DNA from: Anderseniella sp963700895
GTDB lineage: Bacteria > Pseudomonadota > Alphaproteobacteria > Rhizobiales > Aestuariivirgaceae
Direction of reading: 5' to 3'
DNA length: 64,000 nt
Assembly (NCBI GenBank): GCA_963700895.1
Contig: CAVOZI010000004.1
Location: 62,001-126,000 of the forward strand
How positions within the stretch are numbered: the first letter of the stretch is position 1; the number at the start of each line of letters is the position of its first letter. Position numbers and translations under genes: made by a program. Below, one piece after another: positions 32,344 to 40,837 of the stretch. The notes beneath the pieces are model-generated. The model did not search any database and was not told the origin of the DNA. It saw nothing but the letters and a program-made list of their open reading frames with translations.

Positions 32344-34233
32344 ATGTCGAAAGCAGACGCGCAGTCCGCTGCCAAGCCGAAGGCGTTCCAGGCCGAAGTT
32401 GCGAAATTGCTGCACCTTATGGTGCATTCGGTCTACTCCGAACGAGAAGTGTTCCTGCGCGAGCTCATCTCCAATGCATCGGACGCCTGTGACAAGCTGC
32501 GCTACGAGTCGCTGAAGAACGACAAGCTGATGGCCGAGGGCGGCGAGCTGCGGATCGACATCGCGCTCGACAAGAAAGCGAAGTCGCTGACCATCGCCGA
32601 TACCGGCATCGGCATGGATGCCAAGGAGCTTACCGACAATCTCGGCACCATTGCGCGCTCCGGCACGCAGGCATTCATGGAGCAGATGGAGGGGGCCAAG
32701 CCGAAGAAAGACAAGGACGGCGAGGGCGTTCAACTGATCGGCCAGTTCGGCGTCGGCTTCTATTCCGCCTTCATGATTGCCGAGAAGGTGGATGTCGTCT
32801 CGCGCAAGGCAGGCGCCAAGAAGGCCAATGTCTGGACTTCCGACGGTGGCGGCACCTTTACCGTGGAGCCATACGAGGGCGACGACGCGCCGGTGCGCGG
32901 CACCTCGATCCGCCTGCATCTGCGCAAGGACGCCAAGGAGTTTCTCGAGGACGTGCGGCTTGAGCACGTGGTGCGGACCTACTCGGATCATGTCAGCCAT
33001 CCGATCTACCTGGAAGGCCGGCAGATCAATTCCGGCTCCGCCATCTGGGCGCGGGCGAAGTCCGAGGTCAGCGACGAGCAGCACCGGGAGTTCTTCGGGC
33101 ATGTGTCGGGCGTCTATGCGGACCCGGCGCTGACCATCCACTACAAGGCAGAAGGACGGCACGAATATTCGGTGCTGCTGTACGTGCCGGGCGAGAAGCC
33201 GTTCGATCTGTTCGACCCGGAGCGCAAGGGCAGGCAGAAGCTGTATGTGCGCCGGGTGTACATCACCGATGAAGCCGAAATGCTGCCGTCCTACCTGCGC
33301 TTCGTGCGCGGGGTCATCGACAGCGAAGACATGCCGCTGAACATCAGCCGGGAGATGCTGCAGGACAACCCGACCGTTCACGCCATCCGCGCCGCGGTGA
33401 CCAAGCGGGTGCTGTCGGAACTGAAGAAGTGTGCCGACAAGCAGCCGGATGTCTATGCGAAGATCTGGGATGCGTTCGGACCGGTGATCAAGGAAGGCCT
33501 CTATGAGGACATGGAGCGGCGCGATGCTCTCTATGAAATCTGCCTGTTCCGCTCGACGCAGAGCGAAGGCCGCCAGGATGTGACGCTGGCTGATTATGTC
33601 AGCCGGCTGAAGGAGAACCAGACGGCGATCTATTACCTGACCGGTGAGGACGCGGCCAAGGCCGGGGTCAGCCCGCAGCTTGAAGGCTACAAGTCGCGCG
33701 GCGTGGAAGTGCTGCTGCTGACCGATCCGATCGACGCGTTCTGGGTGCGCACGTCGCTGGGCTTCGACGGCAAGCCGTTCAAGTCGGTGACGCAAGGCGC
33801 GGCAGACCTCGAACTGATCCCGCTGGCGGACGGCGGCAAGGACGCGTCGAAGGCGGACGATGCCAAGACGGCCGGGTTGCTTGCAGCCCTCAAGTCAGCA
33901 CTGGGCGAAAAGGTCCAGGACGTGGCCAAGTCTGCCCGGCTGACCTCGTCGCCGGTGTGCATCGTGGCTGGTATGCAGGGATTTGACCGGACGCTGGAAA
34001 AATATCTGGCCCGCCAGCAGGGTCACGGCGCCATCTCTGCGCCGGTGCTTGAGGTTAACCCGTCCCACCCGTTGATTGTGGCGCTGGCAGAACGAGCGTC
34101 GCGTGGCGATGACGTGTCCGAGGTTGCCCGTCTGCTGCTCGACCAGGCGATGATCGTTGAAGGCGAGGCGCCGGACGATGTGGCGGGATTTGCCGAGCGG
34201 ATGTCCAGGCTGATGAGCCAGGTCTATGGATGA
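32344..34233 (+). CDS. htpG: Chaperone HtpG (Hsp90)
   Basis: Bacterial Hsp90, a cytosolic ATP-dependent chaperone of 629 residues. The N-terminal GHKL ATPase domain has FLRELISNASDACDKLR (Asn and Glu of the active site), TIADTGIGMDAKELTDNLGT and GQFGVGFYSAFMI. The middle domain contains LYVRRVYITDEAEMLPSYLR and GVIDSEDMPLNISREMLQ, and the C-terminal dimer domain ends with VAGFAERMSRLMSQVYG. ATG 32344 is chosen on family length. A heat-shock-type promoter lies 55 bases upstream. The stop overlaps the start of the next gene by 8 bases. Confidence 0.96.
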   Translation: MSKADAQSAAKPKAFQAEVAKLLHLMVHSVYSEREVFLRELISNASDACDKLRYESLKNDKLMAEGGELRIDIALDKKAKSLTIADTGIGMDAKELTDNLGTIARSGTQAFMEQMEGAKPKKDKDGEGVQLIGQFGVGFYSAFMIAEKVDVVSRKAGAKKANVWTSDGGGTFTVEPYEGDDAPVRGTSIRLHLRKDAKEFLEDVRLEHVVRTYSDHVSHPIYLEGRQINSGSAIWARAKSEVSDEQHREFFGHVSGVYADPALTIHYKAEGRHEYSVLLYVPGEKPFDLFDPERKGRQKLYVRRVYITDEAEMLPSYLRFVRGVIDSEDMPLNISREMLQDNPTVHAIRAAVTKRVLSELKKCADKQPDVYAKIWDAFGPVIKEGLYEDMERRDALYEICLFRSTQSEGRQDVTLADYVSRLKENQTAIYYLTGEDAAKAGVSPQLEGYKSRGVEVLLLTDPIDAFWVRTSLGFDGKPFKSVTQGAADLELIPLADGGKDASKADDAKTAGLLAALKSALGEKVQDVAKSARLTSSPVCIVAGMQGFDRTLEKYLARQQGHGAISAPVLEVNPSHPLIVALAERASRGDDVSEVARLLLDQAMIVEGEAPDDVAGFAERMSRLMSQVYG

Positions 34234-34747
34234 GGATGTGCCCAGGCCGGCATCCGGTATCCGGCCTGACCTGTTGCAGACCGTCAGGCCGGGACGATGG
34301 ACGGCTGAAAGAAGCGAACCTTTCGTGCTCTTCCTGATCGGTATGCGGATCAATGCACTGTGGAAGCCGTGGACATGGGGGCCGGTACTGCCGACCATGC
34401 CGGCGATGATCCGTGAACTGGCGCAGCAACCGGAGCTCGGCTTTCTTGGTGGCGACGTGTGGCTGGGTCGCACCATCATCTGCGTGCAATACTGGAAGGA
34501 CTTCGACAGCCTCGAGGCTTATGCCCGGGCGGACGATCACCTGCACTTGCCGGCGTGGAGAAAGTTCAACCAGTTCAGGGCGGCCTCCACCGACCTGGGC
34601 GTGTGGCATGAGACCTACGAGATCAAGCCGGGCAACTGGGAAACGATCTACGTGAACATGCCGCCATTCGGGGCGGGCAAGGCGTTTGCGGCCAGCCGCA
34701 TCGGCGGCGCAAGGGACGCTGCGCGCGGGCGGCGCGACAGTCTCTGA
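34226..34747 (+). CDS. DUF4188 family protein
   Basis: A protein of 173 residues matching the DUF4188/monooxygenase-like family, probably a dimeric alpha+beta barrel. Visible blocks are FLIGMRINALWKPWTWGPV, PELGFLGGDVWLGRTIICVQ and YWKDFDSLEAYARADDHLH, followed by AWRKFNQF and GVWHETYEIKPGNWETIYVN, the last a typical family ending. The actual reaction is unknown; related proteins are described as phenylacetaldoxime-dehydratase-like or heme-binding. ATG 34226 overlaps the htpG stop, which suggests translational coupling, though the function may be unrelated. Confidence 0.75.
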   Translation: MDEDVPRPASGIRPDLLQTVRPGRWTAERSEPFVLFLIGMRINALWKPWTWGPVLPTMPAMIRELAQQPELGFLGGDVWLGRTIICVQYWKDFDSLEAYARADDHLHLPAWRKFNQFRAASTDLGVWHETYEIKPGNWETIYVNMPPFGAGKAFAASRIGGARDAARGRRDSL

Positions 34748-34750
34748 ACG

Positions 34751-34779
34751 GGCCCTTCCCCCACACGAGGGAAAGGGCC
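34751..34779. terminator. Hairpin between convergent DUF4188 and asd genes
   Basis: GGCCCTTCCC pairs with GGGAAAGGGCC with one bulged A and a loop of about 8 bases. It lies in the 46 bases between the two converging genes and could end both transcripts. No T run of length is present on either strand. Confidence 0.5.
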
Positions 34780-34793
34780 GTCAGCGAAGGAAA

Positions 34794-35840
34794 TCAGGCA
34801 GCTTCGGCGCGCGGCTTGACCAGTCCGCGATTGATCAGCGTTTCGGCAATCTGCACCGTGTTCAGGGCTGCACCCTTGCGGAGATTGTCCGACACGCACC
34901 ACAGGTTCAGGCCGTTCTCGATGGTGGCGTCCTCACGGATGCGCGAGATGAAGGTGGCATAGTCGCCGACGCACTCGACCGGCGTCACGTAACCGCCGTC
35001 CTCGCGCTTGTCGATGACCATCAGGCCGGGTGCTTCGCGCAGGATATCGCGGGCCTCGTCAGCCGAGATCGGCCGTTCGAACTCGATATTCACGGCTTCG
35101 GAGTGGCCGACGAACACCGGCACGCGTACGCAGGTTGCGGTGAGCTTGATCTTCGGGTCGAGGATCTTCTTGGTTTCGGCCGTCATCTTCCACTCTTCCT
35201 TGGTGTCACCGGAATCCATGAACACATCGATATGAGGGATGACGTTGAAGGCGATCTGCTTGGTGAACTTCTGCGGCGTGGGCGCATCGGTGACGAAGAT
35301 GCCCTTGGTCTGGTTCCACAACTCGTCCATGGCGTCCTTGCCGGCGCCCGAGACGGACTGGTAGGTGGCAACAACCACGCGCTTGATCTTTGCGGCGTCA
35401 TGCAGCGGCTTCAGCGCCACGACGAGTTGGGCAGTGGAGCAATTGGGGTTGGCGATGATGTTCTTGCGGTTGGGGCGGGCCATGTACTCTTCCAGCACAT
35501 GGGCGTTCACTTCCGGCACGATCAGCGGCACGTCCTGGTCGTAGCGCCAGGCAGACGAGTTGTCGATGACGATGGCACCGGTCTTGCCGATCCTGGGCGA
35601 CCAGGCCTTCGATGTTTCACCCCCGGCCGACATCAGTACGAAGTCTACCTGGGAGAAGTCGAACTGTTCGAGATCCTCGCACTTGACCCTTCTGTCGCCG
35701 AACGACACCTCACGCCCGACTGACCGGCGCGAGGCGATGGCGTGCATCTTCGACACCGGGAACTCGCGCTCGGCGAGGATGTTCATCATTTCCATGCCGA
35801 CATTGCCGGTAGCACCGACGACCGCAATCTTGTAGCTCAT
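34794..35840 (-). CDS. asd: Aspartate-semialdehyde dehydrogenase
   Basis: NADPH-dependent reduction of aspartyl phosphate to the semialdehyde, feeding lysine, threonine, methionine and cell-wall diaminopimelate. The N-terminal loop is AVVGATGNVGMEMMNILAER. The catalytic cysteine lies in IIANPNCSTAQLVVALKPL, the second catalytic block is YQSVSGAGKDAMDEL, and the substrate arginine and histidine are in CVRVPVFVGHSEAVNIEF. The 348 residues fit. It belongs with lysA and dapF elsewhere in the window. It is divergent in coordinate sense from nothing: leuB lies upstream on the same strand after a 315-base gap. Confidence 0.95.
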   Translation of the reverse strand: MSYKIAVVGATGNVGMEMMNILAEREFPVSKMHAIASRRSVGREVSFGDRRVKCEDLEQFDFSQVDFVLMSAGGETSKAWSPRIGKTGAIVIDNSSAWRYDQDVPLIVPEVNAHVLEEYMARPNRKNIIANPNCSTAQLVVALKPLHDAAKIKRVVVATYQSVSGAGKDAMDELWNQTKGIFVTDAPTPQKFTKQIAFNVIPHIDVFMDSGDTKEEWKMTAETKKILDPKIKLTATCVRVPVFVGHSEAVNIEFERPISADEARDILREAPGLMVIDKREDGGYVTPVECVGDYATFISRIREDATIENGLNLWCVSDNLRKGAALNTVQIAETLINRGLVKPRAEAA

Positions 35841-36155
35841 CTGTGAGGCTCACTTCTTTCCTTGGGGCCCGTTCCCGCCTGGACTGGCCAGGGCTTTCGG
35901 CCATTGTTGCTGCCAGCGCGTCTCCCGCGGGAGACAAGGGCCGGGAGCAAGCGCGATCAGACGGTGGTTTTCACCGTTTTCATCGTGGTGCGTTTGGTGG
36001 TGGCGACAACAGTTGCCGCGCGGCCGGTGAAGGCAGCGGATTGGCAAGCGGCACTGTCGGTCACAAACGGCATCGGTCGATGGATCGCGCTCGGGTTCGT
36101 CTTACGGGCTCAGGCTTGTAGCAGCTTTCGATGAACAGTCAATCGACCGTTCGCC
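35841..36155. other. Intergenic region asd-leuB with a 16-base palindrome
   Basis: No gene is seen in these 315 bases; short open frames here have no ribosome site or known similarity. The one notable element is a perfect 16-base palindrome, GTCTCCCGCGGGAGAC, at 35920-35935, about 80 bases upstream of asd, which could be a regulator site. No terminator for leuB is obvious. Confidence 0.5.
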
Positions 36156-37265
36156 TCAGGCCAGGGCCTCCAGTTCGGCAAGGATGGCGTCGCCCATCTC
36201 GACGGTGCCGACCTGCTTCATGCCCGGCTGCATGATGTCGCCGGTGCGGTAACCCTTGTCCAGCGCGCTGGCGATGGCGGCTTCCACCTTGCCGGCCCAA
36301 TCGCCCATGCCGAACGAATAGCGCAGGCACATGGCGAACGAGGCGATCATGGCGATCGGATTGGCGAGGCCCTTGCCGGCGATGTCGGGCGCGGAGCCAT
36401 GCACAGGTTCATAGAGCGCCTTGCGTACACCGGTCTTCTGGTCTGCGGCACCCAGCGAGGCCGACGGCAGCATGCCGAGCGAGCCGGTGAGCATGGCGGC
36501 CACGTCGGACAGGATGTCGCCGAACAGGTTGTCGGTGACGATGACGTCGAACTGCTTGGGGTTGCGCACCAGCTGCATGCCGCCGGCATCAGCCAGCATA
36601 TGGGACAGCTCGACGTCCTGGTAGCCGTCCTTGTGGGTGGCGGTGACCACCTGGTTCCACAGCAGGCCGGACTTCATGACATTGCGCTTTTCCATGGAGC
36701 AGACGCGGTTGTCGCGGGTACGGGCAAGTTCGAAGGCAACGCGGGCAATGCGGTCGATCTCGTAGGTCTCGTAGACCTGGGTGTCGACGGCACGCTGCTG
36801 GCCATTGCCGAGGTCGGTGATCTCCTTCGGTTCGCCGAAATAGACGCCGCCGGTCAGTTCGCGCAGGATCAGGATGTCAAGGCCTTCGACCAGTTCCTTC
36901 TTGAGCGAGGAGGCATCGGCAAGGGCGGGATAAACAATGGCCGGGCGCAGGTTGGCATACAGCGCGAGGTCCTTGCGCAGACGCAGCAGGCCGGCCTCGG
37001 GACGCTTGTCATAGGGAATGCCGTCCCACTTCGGACCGCCGACGGCGCCAAAGATGATGGCATCCGCCGCCATGGCCTTCTGCATGTCACTTTCGGAGAT
37101 CGACTCGCCATGGGCGTCATAGGCGGCGCCGCCGACGAGGCCTTCGTCGAGTTCGAAGGAGGCAACGCCCTTGTCCTGGAACCACTGGATGACGCGGCGC
37201 ACCTGGCCCATCACTTCGGGGCCGATGCCGTCGCCGGGGAGAAGGAAAAGCTTGTACGTTGCCAT
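36156..37265 (-). CDS. leuB: 3-isopropylmalate dehydrogenase
   Basis: Oxidative decarboxylation of 3-isopropylmalate in leucine synthesis, NAD- and Mg-dependent. N-terminal MATYKLFLLPGDGIGPEVMG, the substrate block GAVGGPKWDG and LLRLRKDLALYANLRPA, and the metal-binding segment DVIVTDNLFGDILSDVAAML are all present, with EPVHGSAPDIAGKGLANPI as the NAD loop. The start ATG 37265 gives 369 residues. leuD lies at 40.8 kb and leuC at 43.6 kb on the same strand, separated by unrelated small genes, so the leucine genes are near each other but not one tight operon. Confidence 0.95.
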   Translation of the reverse strand: MATYKLFLLPGDGIGPEVMGQVRRVIQWFQDKGVASFELDEGLVGGAAYDAHGESISESDMQKAMAADAIIFGAVGGPKWDGIPYDKRPEAGLLRLRKDLALYANLRPAIVYPALADASSLKKELVEGLDILILRELTGGVYFGEPKEITDLGNGQQRAVDTQVYETYEIDRIARVAFELARTRDNRVCSMEKRNVMKSGLLWNQVVTATHKDGYQDVELSHMLADAGGMQLVRNPKQFDVIVTDNLFGDILSDVAAMLTGSLGMLPSASLGAADQKTGVRKALYEPVHGSAPDIAGKGLANPIAMIASFAMCLRYSFGMGDWAGKVEAAIASALDKGYRTGDIMQPGMKQVGTVEMGDAILAELEALA

Positions 37266-37339
37266 GGGCCGGGAACCTTCCTGCGCAATGATGGAAATCG
37301 AAGGCGTTTGCCTAATCGCAGTTTTCACCAAAGGCAAGA

Positions 37340-37365
37340 GCAGGGCGGCGCTGTTGCCGCCCTGC
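37340..37365 (-). terminator. Hairpin upstream of leuB
   Basis: A 10-base perfect stem (GCAGGGCGGC with GCCGCCCTGC) around a 6-base loop. On the minus strand it lies 27 bases after the small membrane protein gene and is followed by TCTTGCCTTT. It probably ends the upstream tatA-exoD group; it could also act in the leuB leader, but I see no leader peptide. Confidence 0.55.
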
Positions 37366-37391
37366 GGACGCTGTTCAGGACCGGTTTTACC

Positions 37392-37790
37392 TCAGGCCGC
37401 CTTGCGGCGGGTTCTGCTGCGGCCCGAAGCCGGCTTGTTGGCGTTGGCGGGGGGCGTCTCCGGCGTGAACGGCGCGGGAGTATAAGGCTCTACGGCGGCA
37501 GTTGCCGGTGTGGTGCGGGTGCGGGCAACGGTGAGAACCAGCGCCAGGAACGCTGTGGCTGCGACGACACTCGACACGATGGTGCTGAATGTGTCGGTCA
37601 GGTAGGCGTTGCTGGTGAACACAGTAATGGCAAACGCAAGGGACGTGGTGAGCAGAAGGCCGGCGATGGTGGCCGCAGTCTCGTTGTCGAGAATGTGGGG
37701 TGCGCCCTGGCGTCGGAACTGCCAGTAGGCAAGAGCCATGGCGAGGAAGGTGCCTGCCAGCATGGCCCCGCCGAGATAACCATTTTCCAT
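37392..37790 (-). CDS. Small hypothetical membrane protein
   Basis: A 132-residue protein with three likely membrane segments: GGAMLAGTFLAMALAYWQF, ATIAGLLLTTSLAFAITVF and IVSSVVAATAFLALVLTVA. The C-terminal 45 residues are proline-rich, ending in a basic tail (GRSRTRRKAA), predicted to be cytoplasmic and flexible. I cannot assign a family or function. ATG 37790 is the best start because it sits directly before the first segment; the frame is open upstream. The gene follows exoD on the same strand with about 50 bases between. Confidence 0.62.
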   Translation of the reverse strand: MENGYLGGAMLAGTFLAMALAYWQFRRQGAPHILDNETAATIAGLLLTTSLAFAITVFTSNAYLTDTFSTIVSSVVAATAFLALVLTVARTRTTPATAAVEPYTPAPFTPETPPANANKPASGRSRTRRKAA

Positions 37791-37842
37791 TTGAACTTCT
37801 CCTTTCAGGACCGAAGCACGTTTTGAAAGTTGAAAAAGACGA

Positions 37843-38499
37843 TCAGCCGCCCGAGCCCATGGCGGCAGTTGCCGCCCAGGCCGCGCCTGCCACGATGGAC
37901 CCCGCCAGCAAGGCCGATGCGACGGCGGTGACCAGACCGGCCAGTAGCCAGAGGCCGTCGCGTTCAGACAGGGCAAGGCCGAGCAGCGCCACCGCAAACG
38001 CCGTTGGCCCGTTGCCAAGGGGAATGGGCAGCACGATGATGATGCCGAGCAGCAGGCTGAGCATGCCGACGATGCGCTCTCCGGCGAGCCGGGAGAACGG
38101 CCAGAAGCGCGGCTTCAGGAACTTTTCGAGGAAGGTCAGCCAGGGCAGTATCCGGGCAAGGCCGTTGCTGAATCCGGCGCGGGGTATGGCAGCCCCGGCG
38201 ATGCGGCGGGGCAGCCAGACGGTCCGCTGGCCGGCAAGCAGCTGGGCAGCGACGATGACCACCGGCAGCCCGAGAATGAAGCTGGTGCCCGGCGGGCCGG
38301 GGATGCAGTTTACGATGGCAAACAGGGCAAGGATGGCGCCCAGCGACCGGTCGGCGACGGTATCGGCTATGGCGCGCACGGTCAGGGGATCAGCCGGCAG
38401 TTCGGGCAGCTTGCGCAGTGTTTCCGACAGCGGCTCGGGCGGCGGTCGCAGGGCCTCCGTGGTTGCCGGATCCGGCGTATCATAGGCATGGGCGGTCAT
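37843..38499 (-). CDS. Exopolysaccharide synthesis protein ExoD family
   Basis: A membrane protein of 218 residues of the ExoD family. A cytoplasmic N-terminal part includes VRAIADTVADRSLGAILALF; then come FAIVNCIPGPPGTSFILGLP, the typical ExoD proline-rich turn, and LLAGQRTVWLPRRIA. Three or more membrane segments follow (LSLLLGIIIVLPIPLGNGPT and AGLVTAVASALLAGSIVAGA). ExoD was found in Sinorhizobium meliloti through alkaline sensitivity and polysaccharide defects; the mechanism is unknown. It follows the small tatA gene by 26 bases on the same strand. Confidence 0.85.
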   Translation of the reverse strand: MTAHAYDTPDPATTEALRPPPEPLSETLRKLPELPADPLTVRAIADTVADRSLGAILALFAIVNCIPGPPGTSFILGLPVVIVAAQLLAGQRTVWLPRRIAGAAIPRAGFSNGLARILPWLTFLEKFLKPRFWPFSRLAGERIVGMLSLLLGIIIVLPIPLGNGPTAFAVALLGLALSERDGLWLLAGLVTAVASALLAGSIVAGAAWAATAAMGSGG

Positions 38500-38525
38500 G
38501 GGCTTTGCCGGTGGCTGGCTTGGGT

Positions 38526-38696
38526 TCAGGCGCCCGCTGCCGGCCCGGCGGGCGTATCGGCATCATCGGCGAGGCCGCGCTTGAATGCCTTGATGCCCCT
38601 GGCGGCATCTTCCATGAGCCCGGAAATCTTTCCGCTGCCGAACAACACGATTACAAGCACAGCAATCAACAGCCACTCGGTCGGACCGATGCCCAT
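38526..38696 (-). CDS. tatA: Twin-arginine translocase TatA-like small protein
   Basis: A 56-residue protein with the TatA/E layout. A short N-terminus MGIGPTEWLLIAVLVIVLFG forms the membrane helix with the conserved Phe-Gly hinge, followed by an amphipathic helix (LMEDAARGIKAFKRGL) and a short acidic and alanine-rich tail. ATG 38696 has a purine-rich ribosome site in the reverse strand. TatA pores export folded proteins with a twin-arginine signal. No tatB or tatC gene is near, so this may be a second TatA copy or a lone TatA. It heads a run with exoD and the small membrane gene. Confidence 0.82.
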   Translation of the reverse strand: MGIGPTEWLLIAVLVIVLFGSGKISGLMEDAARGIKAFKRGLADDADTPAGPAAGA

Positions 38697-38816
38697 TCAT
38701 TTCTCCACTTGCCGCAAGGCCCGGCGCCGTCGCAGGGGCGGCCTGTCAGTGACGCTGCTCCAGTCTCGCGGCGGATTGGCGGAGGAATTATGCCGGAATC
38801 GTGGCGTACGAAAATT

Positions 38817-39590
38817 TCATCTGTCCAGGCGGCGGTAGCGTTCCACGAAGCGCTGCATGATCACGGCCGGTACCCGGACATCGGCAGCGTGGCCTTGCGC
38901 GATGAGGGCTTCTGCCTCTTGCGGATCAAAGTACCCACGGTGCCTGTAGATGTTGATCCGCACTTCCAGACCGTAACTGTCGAGCTCGGGGTGAAACTGC
39001 GTGGCGTAGACGTTCTGTCCGAACCGGATCATCTGGTAGGGGCAGGGGCCGGAAGAGACAAGGTGCACACACCCTTCAGGCAGTACCTGCACCGCCTCCT
39101 TGTGGCCGACAAAGGCGTCGAAGGCTTGCGGCAGGCCGGAGAGGAGCGGGTCGGCATGGCCCTCGGGCGTGAGCGTACAGGCGCTGGGGCCAACCGGTTC
39201 GGCGAACCGTTCCTTGCCGACGGGTGCGCCGAGGTGGTGGGCGAGGATGCCGATACCATAGCAGCAGCCGAGGAAGGGCAGGTCGCGCCCGGTGATGGCG
39301 GGCATCAGTGAGAGGATGGCGGCCTCGATGCGGTGTTCGGCAGGGGACTTCTTGTTTGCCGGATCGCTCACGCATCCCGGTCCGCCGCCGACAATTACAC
39401 CGGACAGGCCATCAAGGTTCAGGTCATCCGGAAGCGGGTCGCGCTCGAGGCGCACCCTGATGGTGTCTCGCTCTTCAAGGCCGCCCTTGTCGAGGAAAGC
39501 TTCATACTCGTTGTCTGCGGCCTCGGCCTCCGGCCTTAGCTGGAGGATGAGAAAGGGGCTGGATCTTGAGCCGCTCACCACAGATTTCAC
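38817..39590 (-). CDS. Type 1 glutamine amidotransferase family protein
   Basis: A class I amidotransferase of 257 residues, GMP-synthase-like. The nucleophile cysteine sits in LPFLGCCYGIGILAHHLGA and the catalytic histidine and glutamate in ATQFHPELDSYGLEVR. The GGGPGCVSDP block is unusual but aligned with the oxyanion region. No synthetase partner gene lies nearby, so the acceptor of ammonia is unknown; stand-alone members may act on gamma-glutamyl compounds. The start is a GTG, either 39590 or a few codons in. It ends opposite the tatA start region and lies 12 bases from the transglycosylase gene. Confidence 0.82.
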   Translation of the reverse strand: MKSVVSGSRSSPFLILQLRPEAEAADNEYEAFLDKGGLEERDTIRVRLERDPLPDDLNLDGLSGVIVGGGPGCVSDPANKKSPAEHRIEAAILSLMPAITGRDLPFLGCCYGIGILAHHLGAPVGKERFAEPVGPSACTLTPEGHADPLLSGLPQAFDAFVGHKEAVQVLPEGCVHLVSSGPCPYQMIRFGQNVYATQFHPELDSYGLEVRINIYRHRGYFDPQEAEALIAQGHAADVRVPAVIMQRFVERYRRLDR

Positions 39591-39602
39591 TCCTGTGCTG
39601 CG

Positions 39603-40793
39603 CTATTGTCCGCCGAGCGCCTTGTAGACCGCCATGGACGGCCGCCCGTCGGGCTGCATGCCGATCTTTTCCTGCACCTTCTTGATGGCGCGGGTGGTGA
39701 CCGGGCCGATCTTGCCGTCAGCCTCGCCAATGTCGTGGCCGGCCTTGAGCAGCAGGATCTGCAATTGCAGCCGCTGGGCGCGGGTGAGGCCGGGATCGTT
39801 GGTGGGCCATGGCCTGACGATGGGTCCGCGGCCCTTCAACCGGTCGGACAGGTGGCCGATGGCGAGCGCGTAGGACTCGGCTGCGTTGTACGAATACAGC
39901 GCATCGAAGTTGCGGCTGACCAGGAAAGCAGGGCCGTTGACGCCTGCGGGCAGCAGCAGGCCGGCCTGGAAATTCGACTTGAGCGGCGAACCGTCGATGT
40001 TGGTGATGCCGCGCTTCGCCCAGTCCTGCACGCTGGCGCGGCGCTTGCGGCCCGACGGGCCGTTGTAGCCGGCGGGCAGCTTCACCTCGAAGCCCCACGG
40101 TTCGTTGGGCCGCCAGCCTGCCTTGACCAGGAAGTTGGCGGTCGAGGCCAGCGCGTCGGGTACCGAATTGACGAGGTCGCGGCGGCCGTCGCCGTCGAAG
40201 TCGACGGCGAGGCGTTGGTAGGTCTCGGGGATGAACTGGGTCTGGCCGAAGGCGGACGCCCACGAAGACCACAGATCGTCGTATTTGACGTCGCCCGATT
40301 GCACCAGCTTCAGCCCGGCGATGAGCTGGCGGGTGAACAGGTCCTTCTTGCGGTTGGCGCACACCAGGTTGGCCATGGCGTGGGGCAGGAAGAACTCGCC
40401 CTTGATCTGCCCATAGTCACTCTCGATGCCCCAGAGCGCTGCGATGATGTAGCGGTCGGTGCCGAAGCGCTGCTCCACGGCTTCAAGCGTCTTGCCCCAC
40501 TTGCGCATGTTGGCCATACCGTCGGCAACGCGCGGCTCGTCGACGAGGAAGGTCATGTAGTCCCACACGGGCGTGCGGAATTCGGGCTGGGTGCGGGAAA
40601 AGCGCACCACCTTCTCGTCGTACTTGGCGCCGTCCAGCGCCCTCGCCGCCAGCGAGGCTGGCACGCCAGCGCGGGTCAACTTCGACTTGAGGCTGGCGAT
40701 ACAGGATGACGAGACCTGTGCACGTGCCGGCATGGCCGCCGCCGTCAGCATTGCGGTTGCAAGGGCGATGGCGGCGGTGCGTGCTAACGTCAT
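39603..40793 (-). CDS. Lytic murein transglycosylase (MltB family)
   Basis: A periplasmic enzyme of 396 residues that cuts peptidoglycan glycan strands, leaving 1,6-anhydro ends. A signal peptide (ARTAAIALATAMLTAAAMPARA) precedes the catalytic domain with the active-site glutamate in AALWGIESDYGQIKGEF, and FGQTQFIPETYQRLAVDFDG is the usual second block. The C-terminal 60 residues (LTRAQRLQLQILLLKAGHD and KIGPVTTRAIKKVQ) form a peptidoglycan-binding domain. ATG 40793 is chosen because it directly starts the signal peptide. It belongs to the same strand as leuD upstream, 45 bases away. Confidence 0.9.
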   Translation of the reverse strand: MTLARTAAIALATAMLTAAAMPARAQVSSSCIASLKSKLTRAGVPASLAARALDGAKYDEKVVRFSRTQPEFRTPVWDYMTFLVDEPRVADGMANMRKWGKTLEAVEQRFGTDRYIIAALWGIESDYGQIKGEFFLPHAMANLVCANRKKDLFTRQLIAGLKLVQSGDVKYDDLWSSWASAFGQTQFIPETYQRLAVDFDGDGRRDLVNSVPDALASTANFLVKAGWRPNEPWGFEVKLPAGYNGPSGRKRRASVQDWAKRGITNIDGSPLKSNFQAGLLLPAGVNGPAFLVSRNFDALYSYNAAESYALAIGHLSDRLKGRGPIVRPWPTNDPGLTRAQRLQLQILLLKAGHDIGEADGKIGPVTTRAIKKVQEKIGMQPDGRPSMAVYKALGGQ

Positions 40794-40837
40794 GTCCGGT
40801 CCTGTATCAGCCGTCGTTGAAAACGATGTCCGGCAGA

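Noticed and set aside
35843..36121. A 92-codon plus-strand frame between asd and leuB
   Set aside because: No ribosome site, no recognisable domain, and low-information composition; probably noncoding.
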